Source: Deltaproteobacteria bacterium (lineage in GTDB: Bacteria > SAR324 > NAC60-12). Taken from it: a DNA stretch of 14,217 nucleotides. The stretch is from the NCBI GenBank assembly GCA_002716165.1, contig PAZT01000005.1, positions 1 through 14,217 on the forward strand. Reading direction: 5' to 3'. This document shows positions 5,728-14,199 of the stretch, one piece after another; the stretch's first letter is position 1; each line of letters starts with the position of its first letter. A program made the position numbers and the translations under genes. The notes under the pieces were generated by a model. The model was not told the origin of the DNA. It made no database searches and saw only the letters and a program-made list of their open reading frames with translations.

Positions 5728-7578
5728 ATGAGCAGTACAAATTTAACACTTGACCAGCGCGATATTAGCTTCGCAATAAGAGATTGGCTACAAATTGGGA
5801 GACTGAAAAATTACAAAAAATATGCTGAATTTGATCAGACTACCCTAGAAATGATAGTTGAGGAGGGAATAAGCTTTGCGATTGAGGTCGTTTCTCCAAC
5901 TCGTGCCGAAAGTGATAGAAATGGATGTAGAATTGAAAATGGAAGGGTAAAAGTTTCAGAATGTTTACACAAGCCTTATCAAAGAGCTTATGAATTAGGT
6001 TGGGCTTCGACTTCCAATTCTCAAGAGTACGGGGGTATGGGTGCCCCAGCAACTATAGGCTTAATAGTTAGTGAAGCAATTAATGGAGCAAATCTAGGAT
6101 TAGGAATGTTTTTTGGACTCACTTCTGGAGCAGCAAAATTGATTGAAACATATGGCTCAGAGATGTTAAAGGGAAAGTACATTTCAAAAATGTATAAGGG
6201 ACAGTATACAGGGACTATGTGTTTGAGCGAGCCACATGCAGGGTCAGATGTCGGAGCAGGTATAACAAGTGCAGAAAGACTGGGGGACGGTGTTTACAAA
6301 ATTAAAGGGACTAAATGCTGGATTTCTTCTGGAGATAGCGACTTAGGCGAAAACGTAATTCATACTGTCTTAGCACGTGTCAAGGGCGCCCCAAATGGGA
6401 CAAAAGGTTTGAGTCTCTTTGTAGTTCCTTATTTTAGGGTAAACGATGATGGCTCATTGGGTGAATGGAATGACGTAACAGTTGCTTCAATTGAAAATAA
6501 AATGGGAATACATTCAAGCCCAACTGCAGTTCTGAATTTTGGAGATAATAATGATTGTATGGGGTGGATTCTTGGTAGCGAAGGACAGGGAATTACTGCA
6601 ATGTTTCAAATGATGAATACAGCTCGAATTTATACCGGATTAATTGGATTGTCTATGGGAGGTGCTGCATACGAAAACGCAAAGACTTATGCTCATGAGC
6701 GAATTCAGGGGACAAACATTTCAAAAATTCGTGATTTGAGTCAACAAAGTGTAGCTATAATTGAACATCCTGCAGTTCGACTGAATTTAATAAATATGAA
6801 ATCAAGAGTTGAAGCTATGCGTGCTCTTATTTACTATACTGCATTTCAATTCGATTTAGAGAGAATTGCTGAAACTTCCGATGAAAAAGAAAATCGACAA
6901 AATATGATCGATTTACTGACACCTATGTGCAAGGGTTGGTGTACCGAAGTAGGTCTAGAAGTTGTTCAAACTGGTTTACAGGTTATGGGGGGCGTAGGTT
7001 ATACCAAAGACTTTCCACTCGAACAATTATACAGAGATGCAAGAATTTCTACAATTTATGAAGGCACAACTGATATTCAGGCTCTTGATTTAATTGGCAG
7101 AAAAATTCTTCGCAACGACGGTGCGCTTTTTCAGATACTGATGAAACATTTCAGTGAATTAATAACTGAAAAAAAGGATCATGAAGAAATGGGGCACTTA
7201 ATTTGTATTTTTGAAGGTTATTGTGAATCTCTTTTTGAAACCTCTATGTCAACACAGAAAATATTGAATGAACGCGGTATGGAAGCCATTGCGCTATATG
7301 CAACTCCATTTTTGATGTTTATTTCTTCTGTTACAGCAGGCTGGCTTTTATTACAACAAGCAGTCATAGCATCTGAAACGTTATCAAAAATAAGATCAAA
7401 AGAAGGACTAGAAGACCTTGATGATTCAGATTTTATATTGAAAAATGAGAATGCAATTTTTTACTCCAACAAGTTAAAAACAACGCGTTATTTTTTGGAA
7501 GCTGTAATTCCTCAGTATCATGCATTGCTTGAAGGAGGTAAAAAACAAAATTTTGATGCCCTAGAAATAACTTTTTAA
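5728..7578 (+). CDS. fadE: Acyl-CoA dehydrogenase, long form with extra C-terminal domain
   Basis: Flavoenzyme that oxidises fatty acyl-CoA to trans-2-enoyl-CoA, the first step of each beta-oxidation turn, passing electrons to an electron-transfer flavoprotein. The 616-residue protein has the acyl-CoA dehydrogenase N-terminal and middle domains, with the FAD-binding signature TGTMCLSEPHAGSDVGA (161-177) and KGTKCWISSGD. The conserved QVMGGVGYTKDFPLEQLYRD block leads to the catalytic base Glu445 in IYEGTTDIQ, the position used by medium-chain-type enzymes. After about residue 470 comes an extra helical domain of about 140 residues, as in the roughly 600-aa family found in proteobacteria and actinobacteria. 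It is distinct from the roughly 800-aa E. coli FadE, so the symbol denotes function rather than orthology. The fadB start follows 23 bases later. No Shine-Dalgarno precedes the ATG. Chain-length preference cannot be read from sequence. Confidence 0.9.
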   Translation: MSSTNLTLDQRDISFAIRDWLQIGRLKNYKKYAEFDQTTLEMIVEEGISFAIEVVSPTRAESDRNGCRIENGRVKVSECLHKPYQRAYELGWASTSNSQEYGGMGAPATIGLIVSEAINGANLGLGMFFGLTSGAAKLIETYGSEMLKGKYISKMYKGQYTGTMCLSEPHAGSDVGAGITSAERLGDGVYKIKGTKCWISSGDSDLGENVIHTVLARVKGAPNGTKGLSLFVVPYFRVNDDGSLGEWNDVTVASIENKMGIHSSPTAVLNFGDNNDCMGWILGSEGQGITAMFQMMNTARIYTGLIGLSMGGAAYENAKTYAHERIQGTNISKIRDLSQQSVAIIEHPAVRLNLINMKSRVEAMRALIYYTAFQFDLERIAETSDEKENRQNMIDLLTPMCKGWCTEVGLEVVQTGLQVMGGVGYTKDFPLEQLYRDARISTIYEGTTDIQALDLIGRKILRNDGALFQILMKHFSELITEKKDHEEMGHLICIFEGYCESLFETSMSTQKILNERGMEAIALYATPFLMFISSVTAGWLLLQQAVIASETLSKIRSKEGLEDLDDSDFILKNENAIFYSNKLKTTRYFLEAVIPQYHALLEGGKKQNFDALEITF

Positions 7579-7601
7579 TCTATTAAACCAAATCTTAAAA
7601 T

Positions 7602-9758
7602 ATGGAATACAAAGGTAAAGCACTTCAATGCAATACTTTAGAAAACAATATTGTGGAGCTAAAATTTGACTCACAAGATGAATCTGTAAATAAGTTTGAT
7701 AAAAACTCGCTTAAAGAACTAGATGAAGTAGTTAAATTGTTGGAAAAAGATAACTCAGTAAAAGGTTTGCTTATAACAAGCGGGAAAGACTCATTCATTG
7801 TAGGAGCAGATATTAACCAGTTTTTGAAGACTTTTCAGGAACCACTAGACATACTTGTTCAATGGGTAAAAGACGGCCAGCAGGTTTTTTCAAATCTGGA
7901 AAATTTAAATATTCCCAGTGTCAGCGCTATAAATGGATTTGCTCTTGGAGGAGGATTTGAATTATGCCTTGCATGTACTTATAGAGTAGCCTCTAAGGAA
8001 GCTAAAGTAGGCTTACCTGAAGTTAAACTTGGATTACTACCAGGATTTGGAGGGACATCAAGACTTCCTAGACTTATAGGTGCTGATAATGCTTTAGAAT
8101 GGACTGCAGGAGGTAAAGATAACAGTCCAGATAATGCTCTCAAGGCAGGTGCCGTTGACTCCGTTGTTGAGCACAATATTTTAAGGGATGCCTCCTTGGA
8201 CCTGCTTGCTAAAGCAATCAAGGGTGAGCTGGATTGGGAAAAAAAACTTAAAGAAAAACAGCAACCATTAATGCTAAATGAAAACGAAGCAATGATGACA
8301 TTTGAGACTGCACGTGCATTCATTGCAGGAAAGGCTGGTCCAAACTACCCTGCACCATTAACTATTGTTGGAGTCATGCAGGCTGGTGCAAACCTTCCAC
8401 TTGGAGATGCTTTGGCAATTGAGGCAGAAGGATTTGCGGAACTAGCAAAATCTCCAGAAGCGACTTCATTAATAGGCTTATTTTTAGGGGATCAATTACT
8501 AAAGAAAAAAGCTAAAATTTCAAAAAAAATATCTATCCCAATAAATCGCTCTGCAGTCATTGGTGCTGGTATTATGGGTGGTGGTGTAGCTTATCAATCA
8601 GCTTATAAAGGGATCCCAATAGCTATGAAAGATATTGCTCAATCTCAGCTGAAATTAGGCATGAAGGAAGCCGCAAAGATAATGCAAAAACGTGTTAACA
8701 ATGGGCAGATGAAATCAGAAAGAATGACTAATATTTTGACTGATATTACTCCAACACTTTCATATGATAATATTGCTGAGGCTGACCTAGTTATAGAGGC
8801 CGTTGTAGAAAAAGAAAATGTAAAAAAATCAGTACTTTATGAAGCTGAGTCAATTATTCGAAATAACGCTATTCTTGCTTCAAATACTTCTACCATTTCA
8901 ATTACAAAACTTGCTAAAGTACTGACAAGACCCGAACAGTTTTGTGGTATGCACTTCTTTAATCCGGTACACAAAATGCCACTTGTTGAAGTAATACGAG
9001 GTGAAAAAAGTTCTGAATTAACAATTGCTTCTACAGTTGCCTATGCAACTGCAATGGGAAAAAATCCGATCGTGGTGAATGACTGCCCGGGGTTTCTAGT
9101 AAATAGGATATTGTTCCCTTATTTTTCAGGTTTTACAGGTTTGGTGAGTGATGGAATTTCTTATGAACATATTGACAAAGTAATGGAAAAATTTGGCTGG
9201 CCAATGGGTCCAGCATTTCTGCTGGATGTCGTGGGAATTGACACTGCCTTTCATGCTGGTAGCGTAATGGCTAATGGATATCCTGATCGAATGAGTAAAG
9301 ATAAACCAACAATTATTTCTAAAATGTATGAGAAGAAATGGTTTGGCAAGAAAAACGAAAAAGGATTTTATATTCACTCAAAAGACAAAAAAGGTAGGCC
9401 CATAAAGGAGGTAAGCCCAATAACTAAAAATTTTATCCAAACTTTGAACGGAAATTCTGGAGATGATATCAGTGATGAAGACATTATATTTAGAATGATG
9501 CTTCCAATGTTGATGGAAAGTTCACGATGTTTAGAAGATAACATTGTTCAGACCCCTATAGAAATTGATATGGGATTAATTTATGGGCTTGGATTTCCCC
9601 CATTCCGTGGTGGAATTTTTCGTTGGGCAGATTCTTTGGGATTGGATGAATTACTAAAGCGAGCTGAAAAACTTGCGTCTCTTGAAAAAATTTATGAGCC
9701 TACAGATCAAATAAGGAAGATGGTCCATGAGGGACTTTTATTCCATAACATTTTATAA
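7602..9758 (+). CDS. fadB: Fatty acid oxidation complex alpha subunit: enoyl-CoA hydratase and 3-hydroxyacyl-CoA dehydrogenase
   Basis: Bifunctional second enzyme of beta-oxidation: it hydrates trans-2-enoyl-CoA to L-3-hydroxyacyl-CoA and oxidises this with NAD+ to 3-ketoacyl-CoA. The 718-residue protein has an N-terminal crotonase domain (about 1-190) with both catalytic glutamates, Glu120 (GGGFELCLA) and Glu140 (GLPEVKLGLLPG). Then comes a linker and a Rossmann NAD-binding domain with GAGIMGGG (321-328), catalytic His451 in GMHFFNPVHKMPLVEV, and the C-terminal 3-hydroxyacyl-CoA dehydrogenase repeats with NDCPGFLVNRI. The length is close to E. coli FadB (729 aa) and FadJ (714 aa); I use fadB because fadA follows. 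It would form the alpha2-beta2 complex with the thiolase encoded 67 bases downstream. No Shine-Dalgarno is visible, but the fadE stop is only 23 bases away, so it belongs to the same transcript. Confidence 0.93.
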   Translation: MEYKGKALQCNTLENNIVELKFDSQDESVNKFDKNSLKELDEVVKLLEKDNSVKGLLITSGKDSFIVGADINQFLKTFQEPLDILVQWVKDGQQVFSNLENLNIPSVSAINGFALGGGFELCLACTYRVASKEAKVGLPEVKLGLLPGFGGTSRLPRLIGADNALEWTAGGKDNSPDNALKAGAVDSVVEHNILRDASLDLLAKAIKGELDWEKKLKEKQQPLMLNENEAMMTFETARAFIAGKAGPNYPAPLTIVGVMQAGANLPLGDALAIEAEGFAELAKSPEATSLIGLFLGDQLLKKKAKISKKISIPINRSAVIGAGIMGGGVAYQSAYKGIPIAMKDIAQSQLKLGMKEAAKIMQKRVNNGQMKSERMTNILTDITPTLSYDNIAEADLVIEAVVEKENVKKSVLYEAESIIRNNAILASNTSTISITKLAKVLTRPEQFCGMHFFNPVHKMPLVEVIRGEKSSELTIASTVAYATAMGKNPIVVNDCPGFLVNRILFPYFSGFTGLVSDGISYEHIDKVMEKFGWPMGPAFLLDVVGIDTAFHAGSVMANGYPDRMSKDKPTIISKMYEKKWFGKKNEKGFYIHSKDKKGRPIKEVSPITKNFIQTLNGNSGDDISDEDIIFRMMLPMLMESSRCLEDNIVQTPIEIDMGLIYGLGFPPFRGGIFRWADSLGLDELLKRAEKLASLEKIYEPTDQIRKMVHEGLLFHNIL

Positions 9759-9812
9759 AAATTAATTTAATTTTTCAGATTGGAATATAAAAAAACTAAA
9801 CTTTAATAAAAA

Positions 9813-9822
9813 TTAATGAGGT
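9813..9822 (+). promoter_or_regulatory. Shine-Dalgarno of fadA, the only clear one in the window
   Basis: The sequence ATGAGGTATA precedes the ATG of fadA at 9826, placing GAGGT four to five bases from the start codon. This fixes the fadA start. The other eight genes lack a comparable purine-rich motif. Confidence 0.6.
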
Positions 9823-9825
9823 ATA

Positions 9826-10989
9826 ATGCAAGAAGCTGTAATTGTTGATGCTGTAAGAACTCCAATGGGACGATCAAAAGGAGGTATGTTTAGGAATGTA
9901 CGTGCTGAAAATATGTCTGCGGCACTGATAATTGAATTACTTGATAGATATCCTGAGCTTAATCCAGATGAAGTAGAAGACGTAATATGGGGATGCGTAA
10001 ACCAGACTAAAGAACAAGGCTTCAATATAGCCCGATTTGCTTCACTTTTAACACAGTTACCACATACATGTTCTGCTCAGACTGTCAATCGTTTGTGCGG
10101 ATCATCTATGACTGCTGTTCATACAGCTGCTATGTCTATCATGTGTGGAGTGGGAGAAGTTTTCATATGCGGAGGAGTTGAGCATATGGGACATGTTCCA
10201 ATGGATCATGGACTGAACCCAAACCCAAGCACAAGTAAATTTTCTGCAAAGGCATCCGGAATGATGGGACTAACTGCAGAAATGCTTTCAATTATGCATA
10301 AAATTTCTCGTCAAGATCAGGATGAATTTGCTCTTCGCTCTCATAATAAAGCTTCACTTGCGACAAAATCAAAAAGGTTTGAAAAGGAAATTGTGACTAT
10401 AGAGGGACATGACGAAGAAGGTAGATTAAAGCTGTGCTCGGAGGATGAAGTTATTCGTCATGATGCAAGTATGGATGCTCTCGCTGCACTGTCTCCTGTT
10501 TTCAATCCTAATTCAGGAACTGTTACAGCTGGTAATTCTTCGGCAATTTGTGATGGCGCTTCGGCTGTTTTAATGATGTCTTCTCAAAAAGCAAAAGACC
10601 TTGACTTAATTCCACTAGCAAAAGTTAAATCTATGGCCACCGCAGGCGTTGATCCTGCCATCATGGGATACGGTCCTGTTCCTGCTGTCAGGAAAGCTTT
10701 GAAACGCAGCAAACTTGAAATTTCAGATATTGATTTATTTGAATTGAATGAGGCGTTTGCTGCTCAATCTTTGACAGTTCTTCGCGATCTTAAATTAGGT
10801 GATTTAATTGAAGAAAAAGTGAATGCAAACGGTGGTGCAATTGCACTTGGTCACCCACTTGGTTGTTCCGGTACACGCATTCTTGGGACTTTACTGCATG
10901 AGATGCGGGAGAAAGATGCTAAACTTGGTGTCGCTACTATGTGCATAGGGCTTGGTCAGGGAATAGCTACAGTCGTAGAACGTAATTGA
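9826..10989 (+). CDS. fadA: Acetyl-CoA C-acyltransferase (3-ketoacyl-CoA thiolase), fatty acid oxidation beta subunit
   Basis: Thiolase that cleaves 3-ketoacyl-CoA with CoA to acetyl-CoA and a chain shortened by two carbons, completing the cycle begun by FadE and FadB. The 387-residue protein has the nucleophilic Cys91 in NRLCGSSMTA, the GGVEHMGHVP segment typical of FadA, His343 in NGGAIALGHPLGCSG and the second catalytic Cys373 in CIGLGQG. Its length equals that of E. coli FadA as I recall it, and the catalytic cysteine falls at the same number. The ATG is supported by a GAGGT ribosome-binding site. It ends a fadE-fadB-fadA transcription unit; the next gene begins 126 bases on, after small inverted repeats. 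A biosynthetic acetoacetyl-CoA thiolase is less likely given the fadB neighbour. Confidence 0.94.
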   Translation: MQEAVIVDAVRTPMGRSKGGMFRNVRAENMSAALIIELLDRYPELNPDEVEDVIWGCVNQTKEQGFNIARFASLLTQLPHTCSAQTVNRLCGSSMTAVHTAAMSIMCGVGEVFICGGVEHMGHVPMDHGLNPNPSTSKFSAKASGMMGLTAEMLSIMHKISRQDQDEFALRSHNKASLATKSKRFEKEIVTIEGHDEEGRLKLCSEDEVIRHDASMDALAALSPVFNPNSGTVTAGNSSAICDGASAVLMMSSQKAKDLDLIPLAKVKSMATAGVDPAIMGYGPVPAVRKALKRSKLEISDIDLFELNEAFAAQSLTVLRDLKLGDLIEEKVNANGGAIALGHPLGCSGTRILGTLLHEMREKDAKLGVATMCIGLGQGIATVVERN

Positions 10990-10999
10990 TAGAAGTAGA

Positions 11000-11035
11000 A
11001 TTAACGTTAATGCCTTCAAAGGATCAATAAAGGCA
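11000..11035. repeat. Overlapping inverted repeats between fadA and mtnA
   Basis: The palindrome ATTAACGTTAAT (11000-11011) shares its last base with TGCCTT (11011-11016), which pairs with AAGGCA (11030-11035). CCTT-ca-AAGG (11013-11022) is a competing smaller hairpin. The T-run is about 20 bases further on, so this is at best a poor terminator; it may instead mark a boundary between the fad and mtnA units or an operator for mtnA. Confidence 0.25.
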
Positions 11036-11115
11036 GGTAAAGTATTTTAAATGTGTCAATTTTTTATTAATCAGATCATAAATTAAAAAAAATTTCAAAA
11101 ATTTTTTAATCTAAT

Positions 11116-12159
11116 ATGCCATCTTTACCCCAAACCATACGCTGGGACTCAGGGGAATTATACTTCCTTGATCAGACAAAGCTACCTCTCAAAGTGGTTG
11201 AAGAAAAGCAGGAAACAGTAGAACAGGTCTGGTATTCTATTAGAAAGCTCAAAGTACGAGGTGCTCCTGCAATTGGGGTAGCAGGAGCATACGGTCTTCT
11301 TTTGGCCATTAAGGATAAAACATGGCTGAAAAAAAACAAATTTAATGAGCTCATTAAAAACAAAGCAAAATATCTGGACAGTGCTCGGCCAACTGCTGTT
11401 AATTTAAAATGGGCACTTGACAGAATGCTTGAATGTACTAAGTTATTTTCTGGTGAAGATCCTAAAGAATTATTCAAATATTTGGAAGATGAAGCAATTC
11501 GAATTCATAATGAGGATGAAAAACTTTGCTTAGACATAGGTAAATTTGGTGTTTCACTGATTAAAAAAGACATGGGTGTAATGACACACTGTAATGCAGG
11601 TGCTCTCGCAACTACGGGGATCGGTACAGCCACTGCTCCAATGTATTTAGCTCACCGGAAAAAGATTAGATTTAAAGTTTACTCAAGTGAAACACGGCCA
11701 TTACTTCAAGGAGCGCGTTTGACCAGTTGGGAACTAAAAGAGTCCGGGCTCGATGTTACCCTCCTAACAGACAATATGGCTGCACATCTTATGTCGCAGG
11801 GACTGATTGATTTGATTATAACAGGAACCGACCGAGTCGTTGCTAACGGAGATGTGGCCAATAAGATCGGAACTCATGGGTTAGCCATCATGGCAAGACA
11901 TTTTAAAATTCCATTTTTTGTGGCTTGTCCATATTCCACGATAGATTTTAAAACAAAGCAAGGCAAGGATATCTTGATCGAACAAAGGGAAACAGAAGAA
12001 GTAACAAATTTTGGAATGCAGAGAACAGCACCTGAAAATATGAATGTCCAAAATCCTGCTTTTGATGTAACTCCGAATGATTTAGTGACTGGACTAATTA
12101 CAGATAAAGGCATTATCGGCCCCCCATATGGAGAAAATCTTCGGAAAAAGTACCTCTAG
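11116..12159 (+). CDS. mtnA: S-methyl-5-thioribose-1-phosphate isomerase
   Basis: Isomerises 5-methylthioribose-1-phosphate to 5-methylthioribulose-1-phosphate in the recovery of methylthioadenosine, a by-product of S-adenosylmethionine use. The 347-residue protein shows the eIF2B-like fold signatures of MtnA: RGAPAIGVAGAYG (from Arg48), catalytic Cys159 in MTHCNAGALATTGIGTA, YSSETRPLLQGARLT, catalytic Asp239 in GTDRVVANGDVANKIGT and the C-terminal NPAFDVTP. The Cys/Asp pair separates true MtnA from ribose-1,5-bisphosphate isomerases and eIF2B subunits only in part, but overall similarity is high. Some MtnA paralogues act on 5-deoxyribose-1-phosphate. No mtnB, mtnC, mtnD or mtnE is seen; instead the gene is followed 18 bases later by an aldolase/SDR fusion, which suggests the ketose phosphate is cleaved rather than dehydrated. 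The upstream kinase or phosphorylase (MtnK/MtnP) is not in this window. No Shine-Dalgarno is visible. Confidence 0.92.
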   Translation: MPSLPQTIRWDSGELYFLDQTKLPLKVVEEKQETVEQVWYSIRKLKVRGAPAIGVAGAYGLLLAIKDKTWLKKNKFNELIKNKAKYLDSARPTAVNLKWALDRMLECTKLFSGEDPKELFKYLEDEAIRIHNEDEKLCLDIGKFGVSLIKKDMGVMTHCNAGALATTGIGTATAPMYLAHRKKIRFKVYSSETRPLLQGARLTSWELKESGLDVTLLTDNMAAHLMSQGLIDLIITGTDRVVANGDVANKIGTHGLAIMARHFKIPFFVACPYSTIDFKTKQGKDILIEQRETEEVTNFGMQRTAPENMNVQNPAFDVTPNDLVTGLITDKGIIGPPYGENLRKKYL

Positions 12160-12177
12160 TTAATACAAACTGCTTTG

Positions 12178-14199
12178 ATGAAAAACCTTTGGGATCAAAA
12201 AATAGCTTCCAAGCTCGAAAAAAAACCTCTCCATTTGCGTGTTTATACTTCACAACTTCTTGGACTTGATTCTGAGCTAGTATTGCACGGTGGTGGCAAT
12301 ACTTCAGTAAAGATACTTGAAAAAAACATATTTGGAGAAGAAGAAGAAATCATTTATGTCAAAGGAAGTGGAATTAATTTAGCCACAATTGATATAAAGG
12401 GTTTCACTCCTCTTCGTCTTACACATATGAAGAAGCTTGTGGAACTTGTTCATATCAGCGACAAAACTCTGGTACGTGAACAGAAACTAGCAATGACCAA
12501 TTCCGAAGCCCCAAACCCCTCTGTAGAGGCTCTTCTTCACGCTATTATTCCTTTCAGATGGATTGACCACACCCATGCTGATGCAGTTGTAACATTAACA
12601 AATACACCTAAAGGTGAGGAAATAATACAGCAAGTTTACGGTGACAGTTTTATTATTATTCCCTATGTAATGCCAGGTTTCAAACTTGCTCGCATGGTTT
12701 ATGAAATTACTAAGAAGTTAGATTGGCAACTTTACAAAGGAATGATACTCCTTAATCATGGCATAATTTCATTTGGTTCAGAAGCACATGAGAGTTATGA
12801 AAGAATGATCAATTCAGTTAAGTTGGCAGAAAATTTTCTAAAAAAACATTCCTCAATGCCTAAAATTAACTTAAAAAAAAGAACACCTATATTAAACTAT
12901 CAAACATTGACTACATTGGCAAAAATCAGAAAAAAAGTCTCTTTAATTCGCGGCAATGCTTCAATTGCTAGACTAAATAGCAGCGCTGAGGCACGTTTTT
13001 TTTCTAGTATTCCTAATATAAAAAATATTTCGACGCGCGGTCCAATAACATCGGATCATCTGATCCGGACCAAACCTGCACCTGTATATATCAACAAGAA
13101 AAATGTAGAGAAGAGTATTGAAGATTTTGCATCTAAATATGGAGCTTATTTTGATAGACATACAGACGGGAAACAATCCCGCCTTGACAGTTCACCACGT
13201 TGGGGAGTCTGGGCTCAAAAGGGAATCATATCTTTTGGACAAAATTCATACGAAACTGAAATTATCTCAGACATTGCTATGCACACTGTGAGATCAATTC
13301 AACATGCTGAGAATTTGAAATCATCAAATTTCAGAGGATGGAAACCCATATCTGAAAATCATATCTTTGAAGCAGAATATTGGGACTTACAACAGGCAAA
13401 ATTAAAAACAGAATCACAGCCTCAAGAATTTAAAGGTAAAATTGCTCTTGTTACAGGCGCCGCTAGTGGAATCGGACTAGCTTGTGCCGAACATTTTAAT
13501 CAATTAGGGGCTGCAGTAGCAGGGCTGGATATAAATTCAGGAATAAATAAGATCCTTTTGGATCGCACTAAATCAGGTGGCACCAACATATTGGGTATAC
13601 GATGTGATGTTACAGAAAAACATGCTATTGCAAAGGCAATATCAAAAACTATACAATATTTTGGTGGCATAGACATTCTTGTTTTGAATGCAGGGACTTT
13701 TCCAGCAGGAAAGGCAATAGAAGAAGTCGAGGATGAAACTTGGAACAATAGCCTGAAGACAAATTTAACCGCACCTCAGAAGTTACTACAGTCGTGTTTG
13801 CCATTTTTGAAGGAAGGGATTGATCCATCTGTTATTTTTATTGCATCAAGGAATGTTCCAGCTCCTGGACCAGGAGCATCTGCCTACTCAGTGCCTAAAG
13901 CGGGGCAGACTCAACTGGCAAGAATTGCAGCTCTTGAGTTAGGTAAGTATGGTATAAGAGTAAACATTATTCATCCAGATTGTGTTTATGATACTGGACT
14001 CTGGACATCAAAATCTCTTAAAAGGTCTGCAAGTCGTTACGGCTTAACTGTAGAAGAATACAAAAACAGGAATATTTTGAAGACTGATGTTAAAACAGTT
14101 GAAGTTGCACGGATGGTATGTGCAATGGCTAGCTCAGTATTCGCCAAAACCACAGGCGCGCAAATTCCTATAGACGGCGGCAATGAACGTGTCATTTAA
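12178..14199 (+). CDS. Fused class II aldolase / short-chain dehydrogenase
   Basis: Two-domain enzyme of 673 residues. The N-terminal class II (zinc) sugar-phosphate aldolase domain (about 15-225) has HGGGNTS, YVKGSG, the probable catalytic acid Glu117 (SVEALLHA) and the zinc histidines His131 and His133 (DHTHAD) and His194 (LLNHG). The C-terminal short-chain dehydrogenase domain (about 418-673) has TGAASGIG (426-433), LNAG, and Ser557, Tyr570 and Lys574. The arrangement matches the family annotated as rhamnulose-1-phosphate aldolase/lactaldehyde dehydrogenase (Bacillus YuxG type). The middle part (about 230-415) contains a second aldolase-like stretch with GIISFG at 349-354, where a lysine replaces the metal histidine. 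No rhamnose or fucose genes are near; the close link to mtnA suggests 5-methylthioribulose- or 5-deoxyribulose-1-phosphate as substrate, giving DHAP and an aldehyde handled by the SDR. An in-frame TTG directly before the ATG is less likely as start. Confidence 0.88.
   Translation: MKNLWDQKIASKLEKKPLHLRVYTSQLLGLDSELVLHGGGNTSVKILEKNIFGEEEEIIYVKGSGINLATIDIKGFTPLRLTHMKKLVELVHISDKTLVREQKLAMTNSEAPNPSVEALLHAIIPFRWIDHTHADAVVTLTNTPKGEEIIQQVYGDSFIIIPYVMPGFKLARMVYEITKKLDWQLYKGMILLNHGIISFGSEAHESYERMINSVKLAENFLKKHSSMPKINLKKRTPILNYQTLTTLAKIRKKVSLIRGNASIARLNSSAEARFFSSIPNIKNISTRGPITSDHLIRTKPAPVYINKKNVEKSIEDFASKYGAYFDRHTDGKQSRLDSSPRWGVWAQKGIISFGQNSYETEIISDIAMHTVRSIQHAENLKSSNFRGWKPISENHIFEAEYWDLQQAKLKTESQPQEFKGKIALVTGAASGIGLACAEHFNQLGAAVAGLDINSGINKILLDRTKSGGTNILGIRCDVTEKHAIAKAISKTIQYFGGIDILVLNAGTFPAGKAIEEVEDETWNNSLKTNLTAPQKLLQSCLPFLKEGIDPSVIFIASRNVPAPGPGASAYSVPKAGQTQLARIAALELGKYGIRVNIIHPDCVYDTGLWTSKSLKRSASRYGLTVEEYKNRNILKTDVKTVEVARMVCAMASSVFAKTTGAQIPIDGGNERVI

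Noticed and set aside
7979..8323. 114-residue minus-strand open frame inside fadB
   Set aside because: Antisense to the enoyl-CoA hydratase domain; serine/alanine/leucine-rich composition expected from the reverse complement of the coding strand.
12175..12180. TTG at 12175 as the start of the aldolase/SDR fusion
   Set aside because: An ATG follows immediately as the next codon, and neither position has a ribosome-binding site that favours TTG.
12178..14199. Fusion protein as an artefact of a missed stop between two genes
   Set aside because: The frame is continuous, both active sites are intact, and the same aldolase-SDR order and length are known in the YuxG-type family.
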